From Bog-756 sp963701325 (GTDB lineage: Bacteria; Actinomycetota; Acidimicrobiia; Acidimicrobiales; RAAP-2): a stretch of 64,000 nucleotides of DNA. The DNA lies in the NCBI GenBank assembly GCA_963701325.1, contig OY969604.1, positions 3,038,001 through 3,102,000 of the forward strand, in the 5' to 3' direction. The translations under genes were made by a program, and so were the position numbers. Every line of letters begins with the position of its first letter. Positions within the stretch are counted from its first letter, which is position 1. This document shows, piece by piece, positions 1 to 7,754 of the stretch. The notes under the pieces are model-generated. The model did not search any database. It saw only the letters and a program-made list of their open reading frames with translations, and was not told where the DNA came from.

Positions 1-795
1 GGCGACGGACTGGAAACGCGCCACCGAGGCGGCGGCCACCGCGGCGAGATCGACCTCTCCGCCGACGACCAGCGCCGTGCGCTGGTCGTCGATACGGGCC
101 AGCCAGAGGAGATCGTCGACGATGTTGCGCAGTCGGTGGCCTTCGCCGCCGATCCGTCCGAGGACCTCCCGGTACTCTTCGGAGGTCCGGGTCCGGCTGA
201 GCGCCAGTTCCGCCTCGGCTTCGATGACGCTGATCGGCGTTCGTAGTTCGTGGGAGGCGTCGGCGGTGAACTCGACCTGGCGTCGGTGGATGAGCTCGAG
301 CGGCGCCGAGGCCCGCAGCCCGATGATCAGGGACCCGACGAAGGTGGCAACCAGAAGCAGGATCCCGAAGAGGAGCTCAGGACCGACGAGTGCGCTCTGC
401 ACCCGCTCGAGCTGGGCCAGGCTCTCCCCGGCGACCAGCCACCCGTCCCCCCTCCGGACTGCCTGGAAGCGGAAGTCGGTGCCCTTGATGGCGACCGTAC
501 TGGCGCCTGCGCTCCAGGTGCGGTCGGGAAGCGACGGCGCACCGGCGGTGAGGGCGATTGGCTGCCCCCTTGCGCTGACGATCCAAACGAACCGGGGCGC
601 GTCGTCGATGTCGTGGTCTGCGTCGGTGGACGCGCCGGTCGACGTCGCCGAGGAGGACCGGGTCGCCGCCTGGGCCACCCGCTGGGCCAGACGTGTGTCG
701 GCCTGGCCGGTCAGACGGTCGACCACCACGACGTTGAGGGCGAGGACACCGAGGACGTAGCAGACCATGACCACCGCGGTGGCCGCGATGGCCAC
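1..795 (-). CDS. Two-component sensor histidine kinase, 3' end missing
   Basis: The gene runs off the left edge, so the ATPase domain is not seen. Visible are a hydrophobic segment at about residues 5-25, an extracytoplasmic region of roughly 120 residues, a second hydrophobic segment near 150-170, and a HisKA dimerisation domain with the phosphoacceptor motif ASHELRTPISVIEAE. The HisKA domain follows the second membrane segment after only about 15 residues, so there is no normal HAMP linker. The GTG at 795 is the first start codon in frame after the stop of the upstream response regulator, 54 nt away, so the two genes form one transcript. The kinase should phosphorylate that regulator in response to an unknown envelope signal. 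Family assignment is firm; the signal is unknown. Confidence 0.88.
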   Translation of the reverse strand, partial: MAIAATAVVMVCYVLGVLALNVVVVDRLTGQADTRLAQRVAQAATRSSSATSTGASTDADHDIDDAPRFVWIVSARGQPIALTAGAPSLPDRTWSAGASTVAIKGTDFRFQAVRRGDGWLVAGESLAQLERVQSALVGPELLFGILLLVATFVGSLIIGLRASAPLELIHRRQVEFTADASHELRTPISVIEAEAELALSRTRTSEEYREVLGRIGGEGHRLRNIVDDLLWLARIDDQRTALVVGGEVDLAAVAAASVARFQSVA

Positions 796-849
796 ACGAG
801 CGGCATGGAACTGTCGGCTCCTCGTACCGCTACTGATGGCTGTCTCGGT

Positions 850-1518
850 TCACGAGGCCACCATGCGGTAGCCGGTACCGCGGACCGTCTCGATCTTGGC
901 TCCGCTTCCCCGGAGCTTGGACCGCAGCCTCCCGACGTGGACGTCGATGGTGTTGGATCCGACGACGTCGGCTTCGTCGTCCCATACCTGCACGGCCATC
1001 ACCCGGCGTGTGACCACCGACGGGGACCGGCGCAGGAGGACCTCGAGCAGTCCCATCTCCGTGGCGGTGAGCGAGACCGGTGTCCCGCCCACTGAGACCT
1101 CGCGCACCGCGGGATCGAAGACGAGGTCGCCACACTCGAGCCGGGGCCCGATGCTGACCGACGGTCTCCGTTGCAGGGCCCGCAGGCGGGCGAGCAACTC
1201 CCCGAAGTCGAACGGTTTGACGAGGTAGTCGTCCGCCCCGCTGTTGAGCCCGGAGATGCGATCCGAGGTGGTGTCCAGAGCCGTGAGCATGAGGACGGGA
1301 ACGTGGAGGCCCCGACGCCGCGCTTCGGCGATGACCTCGACGCCGGTCACCCGCGGCATCCGCCAGTCGACCACGGCCACGTCGTAGTCGTAGCTGCGCA
1401 GGTAGAACCCTGCGGCCTCCCCGTCGACCACGGCGTCCACGACATACCCGTTCTCACGGAGGCCCCGCTCGAGGACGGAGCGGAGCCCGGCATCGTCCTC
1501 GGCGACGAGGACCCTCAT
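850..1518 (-). CDS. OmpR-family response regulator
   Basis: A 222-residue transcription factor with an N-terminal receiver domain (acidic pair in VAEDDAG, phosphoacceptor Asp51 in VVDWRMP, conserved Lys in DDYLVKPF) and a C-terminal winged-helix DNA-binding domain ending in the family-typical VRGTGYRMV. Length and domain order are normal for the OmpR/PhoB family. It lies just upstream of the truncated sensor kinase at 1-795 in the same direction and is its evident partner. ATG start at 1518. Target genes cannot be read from the sequence. Confidence 0.93.
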   Translation of the reverse strand: MRVLVAEDDAGLRSVLERGLRENGYVVDAVVDGEAAGFYLRSYDYDVAVVDWRMPRVTGVEVIAEARRRGLHVPVLMLTALDTTSDRISGLNSGADDYLVKPFDFGELLARLRALQRRPSVSIGPRLECGDLVFDPAVREVSVGGTPVSLTATEMGLLEVLLRRSPSVVTRRVMAVQVWDDEADVVGSNTIDVHVGRLRSKLRGSGAKIETVRGTGYRMVAS

Positions 1519-1627
1519 GGACGCCCCGACCGGGCGCTGGCTGCGTCGCTCACCGTCCCCACGGTACCCACCGAGACTGACGGTTCGATGACGGGTCCTT
1601 GCCGAGGTCCTGATCGTCCCGGCCGCG

Positions 1628-1855
1628 TCAGGGGTCCGTTCGGACCAGGGTCAGGGCCAGGCGGGGACAGCCGGCCACCGCGCGCTGGGCATGGTCGAGG
1701 AGGTGGTCGGGCAGTTCACCGGGCTCGATGAGCGGATACCCCCACGGATCCACGCGGATGCGCTCGGGCAGGAGTTCGGCACACACCCCGGCCCCCTCGC
1801 AGCGGATCGGGTCCACGACGAGGGAGAAGCGCGACCTCCTCATCGGCTCTGCCAC
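1628..1855 (-). CDS. 3Fe-4S-type ferredoxin
   Basis: A 75-residue electron carrier. It has Cys19, Cys25 (spacing C-x5-C, CEGAGVC) and Cys63 in the C-P context (AGCPRLAL). This three-cysteine pattern is that of the small actinobacterial ferredoxins that bind a 3Fe-4S cluster and often serve P450s or flavoproteins. It overlaps the 3' end of the NuoF-like gene by 16 nt and is the last gene of the redox operon starting at 5617. The natural reading is that it exchanges electrons with the NuoF-like protein, but the physiological partner is inferred from position only. Confidence 0.88.
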   Translation of the reverse strand: MAEPMRRSRFSLVVDPIRCEGAGVCAELLPERIRVDPWGYPLIEPGELPDHLLDHAQRAVAGCPRLALTLVRTDP

Positions 1856-3183
1856 CGGTGGGCAACGGGGAGTGGCAGGACCGGCTGCCCGGTCGAGTGG
1901 CAGGTGCCGCGTTGGAGGTGGAGGCCGGCATGGCCGGCGAACACCCGCAGGGCAGATCGGACGAACCGGGCTGCGCCGTCAGGGTGGGCGCAGGCGCCTC
2001 GGCCCTCGACCAGGCCGCAGAGGGTGGAGATGTCGGCGACACCACCGCGCAGCGCCCGCGGCTGGACGGCCAGCGACTCGACTGCCGAGGCCAACGCGTC
2101 GAGGCCGTGGACGCACGGGCCGCACTGGCCGGCACCCTGACTCTGGAGGTACCGCACCACCCGGCTCACCTCCAGGAGCGGACAGACGTCGCCGGGCAAG
2201 AGGATGACCACTCCCGCGCCGATGGAGGAGCCCTGCCGTCGGGCGGCTTCTTCGGTCAGCGGCATCGCGAGGGCCTCGGCGGTGGGGACCCACCCGCCGC
2301 CGTACCCTCCGAGGAGGACCGCCTGCACCGTGCGTTCAGCACCTGGGGCCAGGCCGAGGACGGCACCGAGCGGGCGCCCGAGTGGTGCCTCGACGATGCG
2401 GGGTTCGGGCCAGCGGCCGGTCACGGTCAGTAGGGTCGACCCGGGCGACTCCGGGGTCCCCAGACTCCGGAACCACTCGGACCCGAACCGGGCGATGAGC
2501 GAGGCGTGGGCCAGCGATTCGACGTTCTGCACGAGCGTGGGTCGCCCCGCGACGCCGCGCTCACGCACGGACTGGAGGGCCACGAACGACGGCTTCCCCG
2601 GGTTTCTCGCGTTGACGGTGTTGACCACAGCCGATTCTTGTCCGGCGAGGTAGCTGTCGGGCGCTGTGACCACGTCGATTGCGCAGGGGTCGAGGCCCCG
2701 GCGCCGCCGTTCGTCGAGAGCGCGCTCGACCGTGGACCTGGCAGAGGCGGGGACATGGACGACGACGTCCGGAGCTCCGATGCCGAGGGCAGCGACGACC
2801 GCCCCGTCGAGCACCAGATGGGGAAGCTGGCACAGCAGGAGCCGGTCCTTGGCGCTGGCCGGTTCGCTCTCGGAGCCGTTGGCCACCACCACCGGACGAC
2901 GCATGCCGACACGGTGGACGGCCCGCCACTTGGTGCCGACCGGGAACCAGCCGCCGCCACGCCCGCGGAGACCGCTTCGCTTGATCTCCTCGATGAACGC
3001 CGTACCCGTCCACCGCGGCAGCGTCCCCCACCGCTCGAGGTGCTCGTCGAGCCCGACCGGCTGGCGGGCCGCGGATACACCGGTGAGCAGACGAATGCTG
3101 CCGGACGGGGCTGTGACCGGGGGCCCGGTCGGAGCAGCCGACGGCGACGAGGGGTACCTCCTTGTCGAGGGGGACAGGGTCAT
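1840..3183 (-). CDS. NuoF-like FMN/Fe-S flavoprotein
   Basis: A 447-residue protein related to the NADH-binding subunit NuoF of complex I. Visible are the FMN-site motif RGRGGGWFPVGTKW at residues 73-86, the central fold with GxNxESL-like QNVESLAH (220-227), an SLBB-like segment, and the C-terminal Fe-S region around 350-400. The usual four cluster ligands are not all present. The canonical first Cys is Ala351, while Cys354, Cys357 and Cys398 align with the other three; Cys389 might substitute. ATG at 3183 overlaps the stop of the membrane reductase gene (ATGA). With no NuoE or NuoG nearby, this is not complex I. It probably passes electrons between the downstream ferredoxin and the membrane partner encoded upstream. 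Confidence 0.85.
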   Translation of the reverse strand: MTLSPSTRRYPSSPSAAPTGPPVTAPSGSIRLLTGVSAARQPVGLDEHLERWGTLPRWTGTAFIEEIKRSGLRGRGGGWFPVGTKWRAVHRVGMRRPVVVANGSESEPASAKDRLLLCQLPHLVLDGAVVAALGIGAPDVVVHVPASARSTVERALDERRRRGLDPCAIDVVTAPDSYLAGQESAVVNTVNARNPGKPSFVALQSVRERGVAGRPTLVQNVESLAHASLIARFGSEWFRSLGTPESPGSTLLTVTGRWPEPRIVEAPLGRPLGAVLGLAPGAERTVQAVLLGGYGGGWVPTAEALAMPLTEEAARRQGSSIGAGVVILLPGDVCPLLEVSRVVRYLQSQGAGQCGPCVHGLDALASAVESLAVQPRALRGGVADISTLCGLVEGRGACAHPDGAARFVRSALRVFAGHAGLHLQRGTCHSTGQPVLPLPVAHRWQSR

Positions 3184-4274
3184 GCGCCGGTCCCGGTCAC
3201 GGTGCCCGACAGGGCGCCCGAGTTGGGGTCGACCTGGAGCGACATGGTCAGGGTCTCAGGCCCGGGGGTCGAGACGGTGGCCACCACGGTCCCGCCGTCC
3301 AGCGAGGTGACCGTTCCCTGGTAGGGACCCAAGGTCACCGCGCCGGAGGTCATGGCGATCCCACCGCCCTGGGCGGGGGTCCCGTCGAGGACCACCGTGA
3401 GTCGCGTGGACGAGGGATCCTGCAGCTGCATGGACAGGGTGTCCTGGACCCGACCCTGGCCGTCGGGGGCCGACGTGGCCTGGGACCCGATGAGGTCGTA
3501 GGTGAACGGGGCGGTCGGCAGCGTTCCCGGGCCGGTACCACCAGCGGTGCCGGTCGTCGGCTCGGCGTTCTTGCGGGCGAGCTCGGCGAGGAGGGCGGAC
3601 GAGGTCCCGGACCGGCGGGACCACCCGGAGCGCAGGGGACCCACCGTCGCGAAGAGGGCGATGGCGAAGACGACGACGGCTGCTCCTACCATCGCTGCGA
3701 CGCGGCGCCCGGCACCGAACGCGCGACCGGTACCCACCCTCCATGCCACCGCGGCAAGGACCGCGGCAGCGCAGGCCGCGTCGAGGCCGAGCGCCAAGGG
3801 GAGCGCCGAGTCCGAGCCGCTCCCGAGGCTGTGGAACATGGCGATGGGCCAGCACAGATAGGCCAGCCAATGGACGAACCGCCACGAGTCGTAGCCGATG
3901 CGGTGGCGTATGGCGCTGGTGGCGAGCACCACGAGCAGGAGGTCGAAGGCCAGGGCGCCGAGTCCCACCCAGAGGGGACGGTAGGGGGTCAGGAAGGGGA
4001 GGAAGGCGTCTGCGAATCCGATGGGGACGTAGCCGTCGCTCACCGTCGTCACCACGTGCAGGGCGACGAAGCCCACGCAGAACAGCGAGAGGTTCCGGTG
4101 CACACCCTGGGAGAGGAACCGGGGCCACCGTTCGGTGGTCCAGCCCACCGAAGCCACCACGCCGAGAACCACGGTGGCGGTCAACAGGAGCAGGGCGACC
4201 AGTCCCGTCGAGCGGGTGAGGTACCAGAGGTTCTTCCCGTCGGCAGCGACTATGGGGAGCGCGACGGCACTCAC
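3180..4274 (-). CDS. Ferric-reductase-like membrane protein
   Basis: A 364-residue integral membrane protein with about six hydrophobic helices in the first 250 residues, of the ferric reductase-like transmembrane family. Candidate haem-ligand histidines sit in VHRNLSLF, VALHVVTTV, WRFVHWLA and AMFHSLGS. The last 110 residues form a soluble, Thr/Gly-rich beta-type extension outside the membrane core, and I see no NAD- or FAD-binding reductase domain. The GTG at 4274 is chosen because it overlaps the stop of the preceding ApbE gene (GTGA); longer starts would run far into that gene. Likely role: transmembrane electron transfer between the cytoplasmic flavoprotein/ferredoxin pair and an outside acceptor. 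The acceptor is unknown. Confidence 0.85.
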   Translation of the reverse strand: MSAVALPIVAADGKNLWYLTRSTGLVALLLLTATVVLGVVASVGWTTERWPRFLSQGVHRNLSLFCVGFVALHVVTTVSDGYVPIGFADAFLPFLTPYRPLWVGLGALAFDLLLVVLATSAIRHRIGYDSWRFVHWLAYLCWPIAMFHSLGSGSDSALPLALGLDAACAAAVLAAVAWRVGTGRAFGAGRRVAAMVGAAVVVFAIALFATVGPLRSGWSRRSGTSSALLAELARKNAEPTTGTAGGTGPGTLPTAPFTYDLIGSQATSAPDGQGRVQDTLSMQLQDPSSTRLTVVLDGTPAQGGGIAMTSGAVTLGPYQGTVTSLDGGTVVATVSTPGPETLTMSLQVDPNSGALSGTVTGTGA

Positions 4275-5237
4275 CGTGCTTCGTCCGCCCCGTCGGCCGG
4301 CCACCCGGCAACTGTCAGGACGGCACCGTCGGTCCCTACGAGGCGCGAGGGCAGCCCCTGGTCGCCCAGCCACGCCACGGCTCCAGCGCCCATGATCATC
4401 GCGGCGGTCGCGGCGGTGTTGGCGTCGACGCAGCTTCCCGCGGCGACCGACACGGTCCGCCAGGGGCTGTCGACCGGTCGACCGGTGGCCGGGTCGATGA
4501 GGTGGTGGGCGGGACGGCCGTCGACGGTCCAGTGGCGGCGCCCGACTCCGGACGTGGCCAGGCCGCCGCTCTCGATGGAGACGGTCGCGTCGGGATGCGG
4601 ATCGCCGCAGATGTCGGCGATCCCTACGCAGAACCCGCCGACTGGAGTCTGACCGGCAACCGCGATGTCACCGCCCAGCGAGACGAGTGCGCCGCAACCG
4701 AGCCGGCCGGAGATCGCGGCGCGCGGCACAGTCGGCTGCCCAGGCCTTGGCCGTGGCCCCGAGATCGAGCAGTGTGCCGGGAGCCATGGTCAGTGACGGG
4801 CCGGCCGTGTCGAGGACGACCGACCGCCAGCCGGGGACCGCTCCGGGACCGTTGTCGTTGCCGGTGATGTGCGGTTGCATCAGCGAGAAGTCACGGTCGT
4901 AGCCGACCCGGCACAGGGCCACACCCACCGTGGGATCGACGGCCCCGTCGGTCAGGCGCGCCGCCCGGAGGGCGATGGCCACCGCCTCGCACAGGTCCGC
5001 GCTGATCGCGGTGGCGGTGCGACCGTCGGCAGTCTGTTGGAGGAGCCGCACCTCGGAATCGGGACGGAACCTGCTGGCGACGACGTCGACGCGGTCCAGG
5101 GTGGCGTGAAGGAGCCGGCCGGCCTCTACGACCACACCCGGGTCCGTGACGAGGAGGTCCACCCTGGTCGACCAGGCCGCTGTGCGATAGATGGCCAGTG
5201 TCGGCGAGCGCTCGGTCCTCGTCGCACTCCTGCTCAC
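4271..5237 (-). pseudogene. apbE: FAD:protein FMN transferase (ApbE), frameshifted
   Basis: The N-terminal part (from GTG 5237, overlapping the upstream stop as GTGA) and the C-terminal part (to 4271) match ApbE, which covalently attaches FMN to Thr residues of extracytoplasmic proteins. N-terminal motifs include DGAVDPTVG and LDLGATAKAWAAD; the C-terminal half carries LVSLGGDIAV and HHLIDPATGRPV. The two halves lie in different frames. Reading shifts inside a GC-only run at about 4715-4726, and removing one C there restores continuous protein (KAWAADCAARAISGRLG). Both halves look otherwise intact, so this is either a very young null allele or a sequencing error. Its operon partners include a small anchored Ser/Thr-rich protein that is a conceivable substrate. 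Confidence 0.85.
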
Positions 5238-5617
5238 GTCGAACCGCTCACCACGGGCGCCTGCTGCTGACTCTGGCTGGGAGGGCTGGCCGGTTGGGTC
5301 AACGTGCTCGACGAGGTGCCGGCGCCGGCGGACGAACCTCCGGAGACACCCGATGACGAGGAGGGGGTGCCCGACGTGCCTCCTGCGAGGTCGGGGGTCG
5401 ATCCGGTGGTTCCGGTGGTGACGGGGCGTGCAGAGTGCCCGGGAAGGGCGCGGCTCACGTAGACGCCGATGGCCACCGCAGCGGCAATCGAGCCCACGGC
5501 GATCTTCCGGGTGATCGAGCCGACCCGGTCGAGGGAGGCATCTCGCCGGATCCGGGCGCGTCGAGCGGCTCGTCCGGCCGGATCAGCTCCCGCCGAGATC
5601 TGGGACTCGTGAGGCAT
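5234..5617 (-). CDS. Small membrane-anchored Ser/Thr/Gly-rich protein
   Basis: A 127-residue protein of unknown function. A short basic cytoplasmic N-terminus (about 1-37) precedes one hydrophobic helix at about 38-57, followed by some 70 residues made almost entirely of Ser, Thr, Gly, Pro and Gln. That suggests a flexible extracytoplasmic tail held by a single anchor. It is the first gene of the redox operon and overlaps the ApbE start by 4 nt. No known domain is recognisable. Since ApbE flavinylates Thr outside the membrane, a Thr-rich partner is suggestive, but no canonical S/T-G-A-T flavinylation motif stands out. A -10 hexamer TACCCT ends 7 nt before the ATG. Confidence 0.7.
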   Translation of the reverse strand: MPHESQISAGADPAGRAARRARIRRDASLDRVGSITRKIAVGSIAAAVAIGVYVSRALPGHSARPVTTGTTGSTPDLAGGTSGTPSSSSGVSGGSSAGAGTSSSTLTQPASPPSQSQQQAPVVSGST

Positions 5618-5623
5618 GCCTCA

Positions 5624-5629
5624 AGGGTA
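5624..5629 (-). promoter_or_regulatory. Candidate -10 hexamer of the redox operon
   Basis: Read on the minus strand the hexamer is TACCCT, ending 7 nt before the ATG at 5617. That spacing would place the transcription start on the start codon (leaderless mRNA). No good -35 is visible. Confidence 0.4.
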
Positions 5630-5718
5630 AGGAACAGTCCTGACTACGACATGAAGGGCGCATAAGAAGACCAGAAGAAAATCACTCGCATCCTCGGCGT
5701 TTCTTCAGCGCTCACCAG

Positions 5719-6414
5719 CTATGGAGTCAGTACCGTCTCGGACGGCTTGGCGCTGGCGTACTCGTCGTGCCAGTTCCACCACGCGTACGGCGGGGTCTGG
5801 GGGTACCCCTCAGGAGAGTCCTCCCAGTCCTCCTGGCGTCCGAGCGCGGTCAGGTCCAGGTAGCTCCATGTGCTCCCCATCGCTTCGTCGCCGCGGTTGT
5901 TGACGAAGTAGGTCCGGAACACGCGGTCGCTGTCGCGGATGAACGCATTCGTGCCGTGCCATTCGTCCACGTCGAAGTCTGCGTCGAAGCCGTCGGTCAT
6001 CGTGTACCAGGGCATCTCCCAGCCCATCCGTGCCTTGAGGCGCTCGATATCGGATTGCGGCGCGCGTGAGGCGAAGACGAGTGTGGTGTCTCGGGCGTTC
6101 AGATGGGCGACATGGGCGACCTGATCGGCTACCAGAGAGCAGCCGGGGCAAGCATGGTCGGGCCAGCCGGATACGCCGGGTTCGAAGAATGCGCGGTAGA
6201 CGATGAGCTGACGGCGGTTCTCGAACAGGTCGAGCAGGCTCGCTCTCGCTTCGGGTCCGTCGAACTCGTACTCCTTCTCGACCGCCAGCCACGGCATCCG
6301 CCGACGCTCGGCGGCCAACGCGTCACGGGCACGGGTCACGCCCTTCTCCTTGACGAGAAGTCGCTGGCGCGCAGCCTCCCACTCGTCTACTGACACGATC
6401 GCCGGTGTCTTCAT
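5719..6414 (-). CDS. DUF899 family thioredoxin-fold protein
   Basis: A 231-residue protein of the DUF899 family, which has a thioredoxin-like fold. Recognisable family features are the N-terminal block VSVDEWEAARQRLLVKEK, RRRMPWLAVEKEYEFDGP, the Cys-containing stretch HACPGCSLVADQ and the C-terminal YLDLTALGRQE...PYAWWNWHDEY. It overlaps the SRPBCC gene stop by 4 nt (ATGA), so it is the third gene of an ArsR-controlled operon. Members of this family are often found with ArsR and SRPBCC genes. No enzymatic activity can be assigned with confidence; a redox or stress role is plausible from the fold and the Cys pair. Confidence 0.88.
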   Translation of the reverse strand: MKTPAIVSVDEWEAARQRLLVKEKGVTRARDALAAERRRMPWLAVEKEYEFDGPEARASLLDLFENRRQLIVYRAFFEPGVSGWPDHACPGCSLVADQVAHVAHLNARDTTLVFASRAPQSDIERLKARMGWEMPWYTMTDGFDADFDVDEWHGTNAFIRDSDRVFRTYFVNNRGDEAMGSTWSYLDLTALGRQEDWEDSPEGYPQTPPYAWWNWHDEYASAKPSETVLTP

Positions 6415-6851
6415 GGCAAGACCTCCCCGTTCGTGTCCGGTCCGGCGTCACCGCCGGCGGAGGCGACCGCCAGCCGGTCGAGGTAGTGGTCCCAGCCCTG
6501 CGTATGGTCGGCCACGGCGTCGTCGGGCAGCCCCCGGTGCACGAAGCACACCCTGGTCTTCGTGCCGTCGGGGATCAGCGTGATCTCCACCTCGGTCGAG
6601 CCCGCGGGGATCGGGTGGTCCGGCTCATCCCAGCCGAAGGTGAACACCACCTTGCGGTTGGTCACCACCTCGACGAATTCGCCAACCGCAGGGTGCTTCC
6701 CCTGCACGAGCACCCGGTAGGCGCCGCCGACCCGCGGTTCGAGGTCGACTTCGGTGCCCATCCAGAGGAGGTGTTGGGCCGGATCGGTCAGGAAGGGGAA
6801 GATCGTCGTGGGGCTGGCGTCCATCACGACCTCCCGAGTCAGTTCAGCCAT
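6411..6851 (-). CDS. SRPBCC (AHSA1-type) domain protein
   Basis: A 146-residue START/SRPBCC superfamily protein of the activator-of-Hsp90 type (AHSA1), with the usual N-terminal ELTREVVMDASPTTIFPFLTD, a central WMGTEVDLEPRVGGAYRV and TEVEITLIPDGTKTRVCFVHRGLP. Such proteins form a hydrophobic cavity that binds an unknown small ligand. ATG 6851 overlaps the ArsR gene by 8 nt, and its stop overlaps the DUF899 start. The ArsR-SRPBCC pairing is very common in actinobacteria. Whether it is a chaperone-like or ligand-binding protein cannot be told from sequence. Confidence 0.9.
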   Translation of the reverse strand: MAELTREVVMDASPTTIFPFLTDPAQHLLWMGTEVDLEPRVGGAYRVLVQGKHPAVGEFVEVVTNRKVVFTFGWDEPDHPIPAGSTEVEITLIPDGTKTRVCFVHRGLPDDAVADHTQGWDHYLDRLAVASAGGDAGPDTNGEVLP

Positions 6852-7185
6852 CGGTGGATCCTTTCTCTCGCTCGGCCGATTCGGCCAGGTGCCGCAGACG
6901 TTGCAGACTGTCGCTCCAGTAGTCGTCGAGGAACTGGCGCAAGCGATCCATCTGGGCGTGATCTGCCCGATAGAGGCGACGGGTTCCGTCCCGCCGTTCG
7001 ATGACCAACCCGGCCTCACGGAGGACGCCGAGGTGCTGGGAGACGGCCGATCGGGTGACATCGTCGAATCGGTCGGCGATCTGCGTGGCCGGGAGCTCCT
7101 CGGTCCACACCAGCTTGAGGATCTCCCGCCGACGAGGCTCGGCCAGAGCCCTGAACGCAGTGTCCACTCGGGCAACATTAGTCAT
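6844..7185 (-). CDS. ArsR-family transcriptional repressor
   Basis: A 113-residue winged-helix protein: ALAEPRRREILKLV, the recognition helix in TRSAVSQHLGVLREAGLV, and the wing ERRDGTRRLYRA. It lacks the CxC metal-binding motif, so it probably senses something other than arsenite, as is usual for ArsR proteins paired with SRPBCC genes. It heads a three-gene operon and should repress itself. The ATG at 7185 gives the longest protein. However, a near-consensus promoter upstream (TTGACA at 7203-7198, 17-nt spacer, TAATGT at 7180-7175) would start RNA near 7168, exactly at an in-frame GTG at 7167. The true product may therefore be the 107-residue form beginning VDTAFRAL. Confidence 0.92.
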   Translation of the reverse strand: MTNVARVDTAFRALAEPRRREILKLVWTEELPATQIADRFDDVTRSAVSQHLGVLREAGLVIERRDGTRRLYRADHAQMDRLRQFLDDYWSDSLQRLRHLAESAEREKGSTDG

Positions 7186-7203
7186 TACTTACGTAAGTGT
7201 CAA
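7175..7203 (-). promoter_or_regulatory. Promoter and operator of the ArsR operon
   Basis: Minus-strand reading: -35 TTGACA (7203-7198), 17-nt spacer, -10 TAATGT (7180-7175). The spacer contains the perfect 12-nt palindrome ACTTACGTAAGT (7187-7198), which is where a repressor of RNA polymerase should bind. It is the most AT-rich stretch nearby. ArsR autorepression at this palindrome is inferred. Confidence 0.72.
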
Positions 7204-7364
7204 CTTAAATAGACTGCTCCGAATCTCCTGGTTGTGCTGCAACGGCGGTCGCCGAGGCACCGGCCGACCTGGGTCTCGGACCGGGGTGTCACGTCTGCAG
7301 ACGGATCGATCCACGACGCAACCCCGGGTTACGACGAACCGCCAGCTCAAGGTCCACATCGGAG

Positions 7365-7715
7365 GTGCCGAATCTCGCGATACGCAGGGTTGCGGCACGG
7401 GTGGATGCAGTACGGGTCGACGGGAGTCACGCCGAGGTATCGGTGACCGACGAGGGGATCGGATTGAGTCCCGAGGAGTGCGCGCAAGTATTCGAGAAGT
7501 TCAGCCGCGCCGACCGACCCGAGGTACGCAAGGCCGGCGGTACCGGCCTCGGGCTCTCTATCACCAAGAACCTCTCCGGAGTAGCGATCGTGGCCTTCAC
7601 CGCTCATGACCCACGCCGGCGGGAGGCAATCGAGAGTGGGGTGGGTCACTTCCTCGGGCGACCATTCTCCGCCGCCGATCTTCGTCTGCTGGTCGAGGAG
7701 AGGCTCAGCCGCTGA
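7365..7715 (+). pseudogene. Remnant of a hybrid histidine kinase (ATPase end fused to receiver end)
   Basis: The frame encodes two pieces of different domains joined without a linker. Residues about 20-67 are the C-terminal part of a histidine-kinase ATPase domain, with the G1 box VTDEGIGLS, the F box FEKFSRAD and the G2 box GGTGLGLSITKN. Directly after NL the sequence switches to the last third of a receiver domain (VAIVAFTAHDPRRREAIESG, then a receiver-like C-terminus with LGRPFSAADLRLLVEE). The N box, the dimerisation domain and the receiver phosphorylation site are absent. This is best explained by internal and 5' deletion of a hybrid kinase, and it should not be catalytically active. No convincing ribosome-binding site or promoter is seen. 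Confidence 0.7.
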
Positions 7716-7754
7716 CGCTTCGTCCCTGTTCGGGCTCCCGACCCGTGCGGTGGA

